28,715 nt of DNA. Source: Physocladia obscura. Its lineage: Eukaryota > Chytridiomycota > Chytridiomycetes > Chytridiales > Chytriomycetaceae. The notes beneath the pieces are model-generated. The model had not been told where the DNA came from and did no database searches. It worked only from the letters and a program-made list of their open reading frames with translations. Positions 1-9,460 of this stretch are shown here, piece after piece. The position numbers and the translations under genes were made by a program. Numbering within the stretch: the first letter of the stretch is position 1; each line of letters begins with the position of its first letter. The stretch is taken from NCBI GenBank assembly GCA_027596945.1, contig JADGJH010000006.1, positions 18,307 through 47,021 on the forward strand, given 5' to 3'.

Positions 1-65
1 AAAAAAAATAGAGGATTAAAAGTTGATTCATTTGAAGTTGTATTTGGTTTGTTCTCTTTTTTCTC

Positions 66-767
66 TCAAAAATCAATCACAGCTTCCATCGGGGCCATTT
101 CTTTCTTCTCAACGAGCCCGAATTCCTTAACAAAATGCACAAAATGGCGGAACGAGGTCCAAAAATGGCTTTCCTCGCCCAAAACAACAATAGTGGCAAA
201 ATGGGCAAACCAAATATGCGCATACACGCGAAACAGGCGTTTAAATATCGTGCGTACTGCTGAAGCAAAATTTTTTGGAAACGGTGTTGCTGGTTTCGTT
301 GGAAATAAAGAATCATCGTCGAGTGCAGTTTGGATTGATGTTAATAACGTGTCAATATATTCAGGTGCTGATAATTTCATTGGTTTTTTAAATATTGTTG
401 AGTCGTTCCTGTTTGCAAAGAAACAGACGAAATATATAAAAATATTTGTAGTTATATTTGGTTTTTGTTTTTTATTTTACCATAAATAGTCAAATTTTGG
501 GCCAGCAGACATTGTTGGGCAAGAATCCGGAGTGCAGAATTGTGTCACTGATCCGTAAAGCAGATTCAGTTGGCTGTAAAAATCCGTCAAGTTTGCAGCA
601 ATCCACTCATTCGGGTCCTCGCCGGCCGGAAGCAAAACTGCTTGTCGCAGAACTGCATCAGGAATCAGAAGCGTTGATGTTGGCGGCGAGATGGATAATG
701 ATTGTGCCATTATCGACGGCGGCGGATTTGTGGATGAACTGCCCGATCGATTCCGGTTGTGTATCAT
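66..767 (-). CDS. MOB-family kinase activator (MOB1/MOB3-like)
   Basis: Mob proteins bind and activate NDR/LATS-type kinases in the Hippo and mitotic-exit pathways. There are two exons, 481-767 and 66-408; the 72-bp intron (GTAAAA...ACAG) splits a Trp codon and restores the family block FDYLW/NDSTIFKKP. The product is 209 aa, close to the usual length of about 215. Seen in the protein: LPAGEDPNEWIAANLTDFY, then a Cys pair in FCTPDSCPTMSAG and a His pair in HIWFAHF at the positions of the family's zinc ligands, FPTKPATPFPKNF, and FVKEFGLVEKKEMAPM near the C-terminus. FVKEFGL is closer to MOB3 than MOB1 wording, so the subfamily is left open. The N-terminus is short and Ser/Pro-rich, without the usual basic stretch, so an upstream exon could have been missed. 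The family is sure; the start is moderate. Confidence 0.93.
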
Positions 768-1384
768 TTATTTTTTTGACAATTTCGCCCGCTGCCAATC
801 AAAAAAAAATAAAAAACAGTGAAGGGGAACCAGAACCACCTATTGATAGCAGAAGAGAAGAAAAACTATGAAAAATTATTGAAGGTAGTAGTGCTCAGCA
901 ATATAAAAGATCGATTGGATATTAGTCTGACAATAACTCTGAAGCCCTCAAAAAATGGACTTCAGGTGAAAAAGGAAGAAAACATAGAGATGAAGCATGC
1001 TTTAATTGTGCACACTTTACTAGAAATGGGATTTTCCCAATGGAATAAACAAGACATTGCCCATTTGACTTGAAAAGATAATAGTATAGCATTTTCTTTT
1101 TTGTAGTAAAATTTAAAGAGATTCTTCGTTAAATTCAATTAAGTTTAGCAAATGAAAGTACTATAAATGTTCAATAATGACTAAGAATACTCTGAAAAGT
1201 GATCTTGTACGTCTTTCTATTCCCATTTGATTGAATTTGTTCGAGAGTCTTTACTAATGAAAAGCTACTATTGGCACACAATCCCATCATACTTTACACC
1301 GGCCAGTAATGTAGAAATTTGAAAGCAACTCATGTTTGGTGGATGCTATTGTGATTTTTGGTGTTTGTTTCATTCACAATTTTA
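768..1384. other. Intergenic region between the MOB and EFM4 genes
   Basis: About 600 bp of AT-rich sequence holding the promoter side of the MOB gene and the 3' flank of the EFM4 gene. A plus-strand open frame of about 84 codons (819-1073) is lysine-rich and has no recognisable motif or splice partner; I do not call it a gene. No tRNA or repeat was seen. Confidence 0.5.
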
Positions 1385-2611
1385 TTATTTTTTTGACAAG
1401 GCGATTGTCACAACTTTTTGACCCTCTACTCCGCCAAATGTGAAAGTTGGATACTTTTTACGTGAATGAAAAGCAAAATCTGTTAGAGTTTCGTTCAAAA
1501 GCGTTAACTTAGAGGCCTCAAAAAAAGAAGGAGAAAAAACAATACTCAACAATCTTTAAACCCATCAACAAGCTCTATTTCAGTCCAATTACAGCTTGTA
1601 ATCAACAAGATACCTCCATCTCCAAGTATGATCGAGATAGCTTCTGCATATTTTTGCGCAACTTTTGTACGATCGAATGCCAGAGAAGCAGAAACAGCAT
1701 GTGAAGCAAGATGTCCATGTTCATCATTATCACTATCATTGGGGGCGATGATGACAGTATCGGTGCCGCTTGCGAGACTAATCGCGTCAAAAGTACCCTT
1801 GTCGACAGCGAGTTGGAAGGCCGCGTTGTAACTGGCTGGAGGTGGATTTATTGCGGAAAATGGCATAAAGTCTAACGGTTCAAAAGATATTTCGGCGTCA
1901 CGATACTTTGCGGCGTGAATCTTTTTTGCAAGGTTGATTGAAGAGGCTGAATAGTCTACGCCTGTTAGGTTTGTGTAGCCCAATTCAGACTAAATGTATA
2001 TACATTTAATATAAAAAATGGAGGGAATTTTAATTTGTGCTTATATAAATCCATTCGCTATACCCTTAAAAATTCTTTGCTATATCGCTTTCATTCTTAT
2101 TATTTGCTAGTTGCTGCTTTCAACTTTCGTTTTTTTTCAATGCCAATACCAGTTCAAATAAAATGTGACCATTTCCACAACCAAGATCGATAATTTTGAT
2201 GTCAGTATTTTGTATATTTGATTCGATCTGAAATAGGGGTTGAAAACGCATTTGTTCGATTTTAAGTTTGATTTCGTTTCAGATTGTAGTCGTTAGTGCA
2301 AATATCGGGTTTACAAGTGTGGAATTTGTGAGTCAGTTAATAGTTCAACACACAAGCAAATGAAAAACTTACCCAGTCAATCATATTGGCAACCGAGTCT
2401 TCGCCAAACCAGATCTCGCCAATGTCGCCGAAATCGTCAAAGTTTTCGATTTCTCGTTCATACACGTTGTCCCAGCTTTCCATGGAATAGGCAGATAGAT
2501 AGAATAAAGTGAATTTAATCAAATATGCACAATTCATGCCCTGAATTGTCGGCTCTCACTGAACTGCTGCTTTGTACCGAGTTTTGACGTCTCAAAATCC
2601 GGACCACTCAT
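1385..2611 (-). CDS. EFM4: eEF1A lysine methyltransferase, EFM4/METTL10 family
   Basis: A SAM-dependent class I methyltransferase; the family trimethylates or dimethylates a lysine of translation factor eEF1A in the cytosol. Five exons fit: 2565-2611, 2373-2475, 2150-2227, 1551-1989 and 1385-1479, giving 253 aa. Exon 1 reads SKLGTKQ and joins HWDNVYEREIENFDDFGD, the family's N-terminal block. Exon 3 carries SAM motif I (DLGCGNGHILFEL) and splices into SELGYTNLTGVDYS. Exon 4 ends LLITSCNWTEIEL. The last exon supplies KKYPTFTFGGVEGQ and VVTIALSKK, the conserved tail; without it the frame stops early at 1546. Two donors are weak (GTTCAG, GTTGAG) but phases and family alignment agree at every junction. 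Its start lies 58 bp from the stop of the next gene on the same strand. Confidence 0.92.
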
Positions 2612-2669
2612 GTCAATCAAAAACAAAACCAAAAACAAAATATAAAAAATAAGCAAACATTTATTCTAT

Positions 2670-4162
2670 TTATTTTTCATATCCTCTCCGCACAATCTCG
2701 TCGTCGCTGTTGAAGAGGAGCAAGTACTCTCGCAAAGGACGGGCAATTGAAGCACGCATGCGGCCGAGAAAGAGTGGATCTTTTTGCGATTCGGCAATAG
2801 AAAGCAGGGAACGCAGATCAGCTGTAAATACGGCGTGGTCATTTGCCAGGACATTTGCGTCCGCAGCCTTGGTTTCAGCATCGATAAACGAAGCCAAGTA
2901 TCCACGCCACAGCTGATTAACTGGCGCTCCTGCAACAATTTCAAACAAGGCATCGTCCCACACAAGATCGCGAAGTAATAGATTGAGTTTGAAGGTGGCG
3001 GCGGTATTACTGACGTTACCGGTACTACTAGTATTACTTGCCGTATTACTTGGCGAGTTGCGATCGACCCACCGCAAAAAGTAAGCCGTGTGCTCATAAC
3101 CGCGGTCCCACTTGTCGTTGGAGGCCGGAGGCTGCGACTCAGGGCGCCAGTGGCCCGGTGCCAGACCCGCAGTAATGCGCACGTAGTCGGCCAAGCCCTC
3201 GATAAAGCCGCCGTTGGCCGTAGCGCCGGCGTCAATGCTACCGTCATACTGTAGCACGTGCACGAGTTCATGCACGATCACGCCATGCACTGCGTAATAT
3301 GTTGTTTATCCGCTGATCTAACGGGGTAGGGAGTGGGCATTACATTACATTCGTGGTCTAAATCCGTGTGTCGTGCGTGCGTAAAGTAGGACGCCGACAG
3401 CCGCAGCGTCTTGTCCGTCTTGGTGCCGCTTGTGTCTGCTACACCGTCGAACGCGGCAACTACCACCTTTAGGGTCTGAACGGGCGGATACTCGTCCTCA
3501 AACGCATACAACGATGCGCCAACCAGCTGCAGGAAACGCCGCACTAACAGCTCCCCAGTGCCGTCTCCGCCTCCGCCGAAATACTCTGTCGCTAAATCGC
3601 TGGAGCGGCTGAGTTCGTCAATCTCGATCGTCACAACGATACTATCGGTAGTTTTGTCACGGCTATCCATTCTCCCTTCTTTTCTTCTTTCAGTGAGTAA
3701 CAAGCTTTCAAATCCCTTGTTTGGCGCAATGCACGGTCTCGCTTTCTGTGCAAGAGCAAGCCCCTCCGTATACCCAATCCTGCAATGACGCATTAGCAAC
3801 GCCACAGTAACGGCCCCCGATCGACTCGATCCCATCTGGCAGTGAACAAGCACCTGACCACCGCTGAGCAATCCTTTGTCCACAAATGAATATATCCTTG
3901 GCAGCCATTCACCCAGCTTATCCCTGGCTTCTTCGCAATCTTCTATATTTACCCACAGATACTCAATCTCTGACTGTCGAAACGGCTGCCAATCCTCCTC
4001 CAGAATCTGCACAATGTGTGTGATTCTGTGCTTCTGCAATAGTTCCAAGTCGGTCGCTGCCAACAGGTTCCCGATGTATAGCCCTGGTATTTCTGGTATT
4101 ACGTTAATGGCTGTTGCTAGAGATTCCTGCACTGTCTTAGGGTGGGAATTCCATTTTGACAT
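2670..4162 (-). CDS. Dual-specificity phosphatase fused to basic secretory protein (BSP) metallopeptidase domain
   Basis: One open gene of two exons (3349-4162 and 2670-3289; 59-bp intron, GTAATG...GCAG), 477 aa from ATG 4162. Residues 1 to about 155 are a small dual-specificity phosphatase: PGLYIGNLLAATD, then the catalytic loop VHCQMGSSRSG (HC-x5-R), then RPCIAPNKGF. About ten residues later a BSP/plant-BSP-like peptidase domain starts, and the intron falls just before HELVHVLQYDG, the HExxH zinc site, followed by GGFIEGLADYVR, HW and WDRGYEHTAYFLRW, all typical of that family. No stop, promoter space or good splice pair separates the halves. An internal ATG at 3670 would give a 313-aa BSP protein alone, so two overlapping transcripts remain possible. 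No signal peptide precedes the peptidase half, although many family members are secreted. The start is only 27 bp downstream of the eIF3d stop. Confidence 0.85.
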
Positions 4163-4189
4163 TATTTTCAAAAGTTAAACATTCATTTT

Positions 4190-6831
4190 TTATGCATCTT
4201 CATCAGCACCAGCTGCTCCACGGAAATCATTCGGAACACTGTACAGACGCATAATCGACTTGTTAGGGTCTTTCACCATAACATACTTGCCGTCACCCCA
4301 CCCATAAATCAAATCAACAATTGCACGCAACACTCCCCATCCAGTCTCAAGCGAGTAACTCATCTGCGCTGCAAACTCAACAGGCTTCACAGTCAACCCC
4401 GCAAGGACTCCGTGCTTAGTCCGATCCTTGGGGTTGGTACGGCTGACAAATCCAATCTTCATTACATCGGCCCCAGAAAGGATCGATTCAATTGTCCAGC
4501 GCACAAGCTTGTTTCCATTGTTTTTGATTTCGCTCACCATCACGGCTCCACGCTGCTGATCAAGTTTGGATCGCCAGTCGGGCGCCCCGCCACTACCGAC
4601 TGCTCGCGGGTCAAACTCGTTCAAACATCGCGTCGTTACAAGCAATACATTCTCCGTAGGCACAGGCGTCGACAAAATCGAGTCTTCAAACAGATTCGAC
4701 TCTATAATACTATTCTGAGTCCCCGCTGCCGCCGTTGCTGTAGCCGGACCGCCTTCAACAACTGCATCAATGGTTGTTCGTGCAATCAGTTTGATATCGT
4801 CGCCAAGATCCCAACTTCGGTAACGTTGGATTCCACTGGCAAGCGGCAAGCCGGTCAACTCTGCCTCTCCAGAAAATGGCGACTCTTGCTTCAACAGAAA
4901 AGCTTCGCTGTCGCTCTTGAGAATTTGCATCGAATAATTTTGGAAGATTTGTGTCGACTCCTGCGCGAGAAAGCTGGGCGTGTTCAAGCTGTCCGTATCG
5001 TTCTCAACGGGCGGCTCCATCGCGTTTTCATTGACTGTCTGCAAATCAAAGTGTCCTCCTTCCCTCTTGTCCAACACAATCCTATCACCAGTCTTTGTGA
5101 TCACCACATCCCAACTGTATACACTCTTTGCACAGCACATTATTGCTGCAATCACGTCAACACTGGCAATAACCACACGACCTTCAGCTTCATCAGCGTA
5201 CGCTGTGAGAATACTGTCCGCAGATGCAGTGGGATTCACAATTGTTGTATTAGCGGCCGCATTTGGCAATAGCCTTTTTTCCGTCTTAGTTGTAATACGG
5301 TCAAAGGCTTTATCGTAAAACAAGCATTTACCGTGGACAGACCTGTTCAATATTTAGAGAGTTCAATCAAAGAAGTAAAAAAAAATTCGATAAATATTCA
5401 GAGAGTGATAACATCAAGGTCAGGGTGTGAATACAAAATGATTAAATCCATAAATAAATGTCACTCAATCGAAATATAAACATCATCATTATAAAAATGC
5501 TATGAATTGAAACCCCAAGGGTGGGAGTAGGAAGTAATCGATTAAAAATAGGGATACAACGAAACTCACAAATCTTCAGGGTCTTCCACTTCAAAGTAAA
5601 GCTTGCCCAGGCGGTTAAACTCAATTTCCTCTTTAACCTGCCAATCGTTACCAACTGCAATACTCGCATCACGCAAACGGGTAACTTTATCGTTGTATCT
5701 ATTAAATCCACCACGGCGGGCATATCCACCACGATTAGAGTTTGCGCCAGTTTTGAATCTGGAGAGGAAAGAAGGAATATTAAAAAATTTAATATTGAAA
5801 ATTTAACATGAAGCTGGAGCATCAGACAGTGTGAATATAGATTGACGTTCCATTATAATATTAGCAAAATATTTGTCATCATTTGCTAACAAAAAAAGGT
5901 AAATTAGCAACAAACCTGTAGCAAAAAAATTTAAGTTAGCAAACGGAAACAAAGGAAAAAAATAAAATAAAAATAAAAAAAGGTGAGCATCAGACAGTGT
6001 GAATAAATTATTTACTCCATGACATAAGTCAGGTGAATTTTTTGAGTCATCACACACGTAAGGAATATTTTGAGAAAACAAAAGTTGCGAAACGAAAAAA
6101 TAATATGATAAGAAACGGACCTGTTTGCGAAAACAGCCACATTACCACCAGCGCCGCCAAATGGGCCCGCACCACCGCCACGTTTGGCACCATAAGAGCC
6201 TTGGTAATTTTTATTTGTCAATTTACGCATGTTTCCAGATACAGCTGCCGTTGGCAGACGGTCAACGACGGAAAATGAGGCCTCATCCAAAAGCTCATTA
6301 TTGGAAAAGGCAAACGCAAATGCGGAAGCTGTTCCTGAACCAACAGCTTCGTTCGCTGCAGCATTTCGGCGATTCCCTCGCTGATTTTGTGGTTGGTCTG
6401 ATTGAGAAGGTTAGACTGTAGTTTCCTTGCGTATGTTTTTTTATTATTATTTTTTTTTACCTTCAGTCAAGTGAGAAACTGGTGCAGACCAATCCACCTG
6501 AAAATAAAGATATAAGGTCAAGAAAAAAAGAAAAACGGAAAACGAAACAACTAACAACTTTTCCGAGCCTGTCGAACCGTGAGAACGGCGCATACGGAAC
6601 TTGGTTGATTCCGAGAAAAACTTCGAGACCTTCTGCAGCCGCTGGCGGGCCCCAGCCTGCAGGGTTGTCGATTATGGAAGGAAGCAAGAAACTGGGCGGG
6701 GCTGTTTAATGTGACGATTTCATAAATTGTGATTGATATGATCGCTAATTTGCACAGGTATCAAGAATGAAACCTTCAGATGCCGCTGCCCGTGTAGGTG
6801 ACTTGCTTTTCGATCTCTTTGGCACTGTCAT
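4190..6831 (-). CDS. EIF3D: Translation initiation factor eIF3 subunit D
   Basis: eIF3d is the cap-contacting subunit of the eIF3 complex on the 40S ribosome. Six exons fit with unbroken phase: 6774-6831, 6559-6701, 6461-6497, 6121-6397, 5570-5758 and 4190-5342; 618 aa. Seen: the N-terminal block DNPAGWGP, then PYAPFSRFDRLGKVDWSAP across the exon 2/3 join; a Gly-rich linker containing EASFSVVD; GNDWQVKEEIEFNRL; LFYDKAFDRITTKTEKRL; and the C-terminal core with RSWDLGDDIKLIARTTID, LVTTRCLNEFDPRA, DWRSKLDQQRGAVMVSEIKNN and FVSRTNPKDRTKH. The C-terminus is acidic (GADEDA). Introns 4 (5759-6120, 362 bp) and 5 (5343-5569, 227 bp) are much longer than introns 1-3 (61-72 bp) and contain candidate C/D box snoRNAs. 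The exon 4 acceptor (TCAATCAG) was chosen because the nearer CTACAG would bring in a stop. Confidence 0.96.
5396..5491 (-). ncRNA. Candidate intronic C/D box snoRNA (eIF3d intron 5)
   Basis: On the minus strand a box C ATGATGA (5483-5489) is followed by TTTTGTATTCACACC and a CTGA (5420-5423), then TGATGT (5411-5416, box C'-like) and a second CTGA (5398-5401). The first CTGA could be box D of a short RNA or box D' of a longer one. The guide shares TATTCACAC with the two candidates in intron 4. From memory, its complement GTGTGAATACAAA is identical to a stretch of yeast 25S rRNA close to the snR51-guided site. The terminal stem is weak (TAT/ATA). No expression evidence is available here. Confidence 0.45.
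5817..6005. repeat. Pair of 21-bp identical direct repeats in eIF3d intron 4
   Basis: Positions 5817-5837 and 5985-6005 are identical over 21 bp, 168 bp apart. On the minus strand each unit covers the guide TATTCACACTGT, box D CTGA and the next five bases of the two snoRNA candidates. The sequence outside the units is not alike. This fits selection on a shared guide rather than a recent duplication. Confidence 0.85.
5818..5887 (-). ncRNA. Candidate intronic C/D box snoRNA, snR51-like guide (eIF3d intron 4, 3' copy)
   Basis: Minus strand: stem AGCA (5884-5887), one base, box C ATGATGA (5876-5882), 50 nt, box D CTGA (5822-5825), stem TGCT (5818-5821). AGCA and TGCT are perfect complements directly flanking the boxes, and the length of about 70 nt is typical. 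The bases ahead of box D, TATTCACACTGT, are complementary to CAGTGTGAATA, which I recall from yeast 25S rRNA around the snR51-guided 2'-O-methyl-U site. By the box D plus five rule the modified base would be the U of CAGU. No box D' is evident. Intronic placement in a translation-factor gene is a common host arrangement. Confidence 0.55.
5982..6056 (-). ncRNA. Candidate intronic C/D box snoRNA, snR51-like guide (eIF3d intron 4, 5' copy)
   Basis: Minus strand: box C GTGATGA (6047-6053), box D' CTGA (6029-6032), and box D CTGA (5990-5993) preceded by TATTCACACTGT, the same guide as the copy at 5818-5887. The C-to-D spacing (53 nt) matches the other copy (50 nt). The flanks of boxes C and D do not form an obvious stem, which weakens the call. 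The D' guide ends TTCAC and has no target I recognise. Confidence 0.5.
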
Positions 6832-7260
6832 TTTTACAAGTAAAAAAAACAAAACGTTGAATATCCAAGTCAAATAAAATATTTAACAAATTGCCAACGT
6901 AATATACAACCACCACCGCTTACTATACCTATTCATTATAGTTTTTTTGTATAATATGCAAGGTTTTGATTTATTAAAACCAGTTCAACAAGGCAAGGAG
7001 ATGTGTCAAGAATAAAATTTGTTTTTTGTCTTTTTTCTCTTTAACGACCCACGTCTAATGCGGTCGTTCCCCCTACTTTCCGCCCACTACAAAAGCTTCG
7101 TGCCTGTTTTCTTCTGATTTTATTTTCGTGTTTCTCAATAAAATTGGCATTTGGGCATCCCCGTTTGCCCGCGTTTTGCCCAACCTTATTCCTTGAACAA
7201 TTCGACCCAGTCTGTTAAATTGATATATGTAGTATTGGATCCGATGATGATAGTTATGTT
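6832..7260. promoter_or_regulatory. Upstream region of the eIF3d gene
   Basis: This AT-rich stretch lies 5' of the eIF3d start. It includes a more GC-rich, CpG-containing block (about 7045-7205) with pyrimidine tracts such as TTCCCCCTACTTTCCGCCC. It is the likely promoter by position; no specific factor site can be named. Confidence 0.35.
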
Positions 7261-9180
7261 TAAGAAATCTTGATCATTGAACTCCAATTGTTTAGCAATT
7301 AGAGTCAGTTTGCTTGGTTTTTGCTAATGTTTTAAAATATCATATTAATGCAGATAAAAAAAATTTTTATAAGATTTAATAAAACTGGTAACTTACTTAG
7401 TAACTAAGAAACATGTTGCTTACAAGACTCAAACTAATAATGGTATAATTGTAAGGATAGAATACAAGAACAATGTAACAATTGGACAGAACTAGGGTCA
7501 CAAGCAAGCAAACCTGCGGAGTGAATTGCTAACAATTCTGATTAAAAATAGTAATGGTGTTTCTGTTGGGCTCCATTTACATACAAATACTTGAATATTA
7601 CAACCAGTTAACAATAAGAGTAATCACTACACTTATTGAAAGTTTCTGTTTCAAACAATATTCAACAATATTCACTACATAAATTCTATGCAAGAGTATG
7701 ACCTGTGTTAATCAGCAAACTTTGGGCAAATGCCTTTGTATGCCATTAAATCAGAAGATAAATCTGAAATATTTTAATATTTGTTTGAGACTGTGGTTAG
7801 AAAACAAATATTGCAGAAGTCAAACAGAGGAGGAGATGTACACTCACCTAACATTTGCATGAAATTTCCATGGATAATTATGTGCTGATCACAAACAAAC
7901 CAGGATTATCTAAGGCCAAAACCTGGAAAAGTAAAACATGTAACTTTGGCACTATTTGCAACTCCTTGGCCTTTTTGCTCATGAGCTGTTATTTTCATGG
8001 AAATGGGAATACCTTGCTTATTAAAATTTAAAGTTGTATGCAATCCTAAATGTACAGGAAATTGAACATCTCAGTGAGTTATTTCAGCTGTTTCACCTCA
8101 TAGAAGTCTTGTAGGTAAGCAAATTTTGAATAATGTCATGTTGTTTATGTGCCTGAGTTGATTTACTTTATCTCTGCCAAACTGTGATTGGTGGATTTCT
8201 CGCAAGTCCTGTTTTGCTCTTAGCTGCAGAACACACAATTGATGGAGACCTCACCACTAAAACATCAAACATTGGTACTCTGAGAGGTTATTGGTTGTAG
8301 TCACACTGAAGTGCAAAAGGAGTCATTCAAATTGGGTCTGTTTGGAGATTATTTTTTTGAATTGAAGTCAAAGTGTTGATAATCACCAAGATTATCTTCA
8401 TTTATGGCATTTGGCTCAAATCCAGCAGTTTTTGAAGATTACAAACAAAATTTGAAATCAAATCAATATGGCCAGATGAAGGCACTTGTGGCTTAATCAT
8501 GCCATTATAATATTAATAAACCAAGGTGGACATGTTACATCTTGAGAGTTGTGCAATATGACTGTGAATTGTTCAGCTCATCTCACTGCATTATGTTTTG
8601 ATTGATTTCATGTTCAGCTCATGAGAAGTTTACACCTTTTGCAAGATCTTCTCAAAGTACTTGCTGGATAGTATCTGTGGCTCCTTATATTCCCTGTTTA
8701 TTCTTTAGCTTTGAAGCAACTTAATTAAGTACACAAACCTGTGCAACCAGTTGTGCTGTTCCAGTTTGCTGTCAATGGCATGCAAGAGTATTCTTGTTGA
8801 AGAACCATGTAAAAAAACTTTGTTTATTTTCCGCATTTCCATTGTTTGCTACACACTTAGGCCAACTAAAGTTGACTGATCTTCCATCAGTATCAAAAGA
8901 AGCCACTCCACACAAGTGCTCCAAGCCAGAGCAGTACTTTTTGTCATAGTTTTCAAAAGACCATAGACACTTTTCTTTTGAGAGGAAAAGGGGATCATTA
9001 TCATTAAACAATTGCTGCTCTGTGAAGAATACAGTGTAAATTTCTAGTGTTTTGGTGGATTGTGACATGTCTATTTTTTGTTTATGTCTATGCCTGATTT
9101 CAATTTTTGCATTTTCCCAACGTTCTGACACTGTAGCTTTCATTTCAACATGTTTCAATTAAAAATGCCTTTTCAATAAA
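7261..9180. other. CpG-depleted, decayed region
   Basis: About 1.9 kb with only about four CpG dinucleotides (near 7517, 8201, 8832 and 9120), while flanking genes have many per 100 bp. TpG and CpA are abundant. No intact multi-exon gene is recognisable. On the minus strand several stretches read like protein broken by stops, for instance one around 7920-8090. This looks like old coding or repeat sequence eroded by methylated-cytosine deamination. Confidence 0.6.
8772..9158 (-). pseudogene. 128-codon open frame, possible arrestin-like gene remnant
   Basis: This is the longest open frame in the CpG-poor stretch. It reads SERWENAKIEIRHRHKQK, then DNDPLFLSKEKCLWSFENY, then KKYCSGLEHLCGVASF. The order (basic strand, Leu-x-x-Gly/Lys-x-x-x-Trp-Ser-Phe, Ser-x-Leu-Glu-x-x-Cys-Gly) recalls the N-terminal half of arrestin-fold proteins, but no family signature is decisive. 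Downstream on the same strand the frames are broken. It could be an exon of a dead gene or a chance open frame; function unknown. Confidence 0.3.
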
Positions 9181-9460
9181 GTTAGCACCAAGTTCAAACT
9201 TCACACAAAATGTGATATATACTAATCGAAGTAGAATACAAAAATCTAGAGCTCTGGGGTTTTTTGATCTTTTACTCGTGTCTTGTTTTCCCTAAAAAAT
9301 ACTATTCCCTCATATACATCCATTTCTAAACTATTTTCTACATTTTTTCATTATTTTAATTTAATGGGCGCAAAAATAAACGAAAGGTACTATTTTTTTG
9401 TTGGGTGCATTTATATAATTGTTTCTGGCTCAATTGCCCACTCATTTTCATTGAAGTAAC

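Noticed and set aside
49..871. Plus-strand open frames over the MOB gene
   Set aside because: They are antisense shadows; the minus strand gives a full MOB domain with zinc ligands.
1546..1550. EFM4 stop codon at 1546
   Set aside because: Stopping there loses the conserved tail. A GTTGAG donor and a TAACAG acceptor lead to an exon with KKYPTFTFGGVEGQ and a stop at 1385, which matches the family end.
4412..5318. Plus-strand open frames across eIF3d
   Set aside because: They are shadows of the eIF3d coding exon on the opposite strand, with no motif or splice context.
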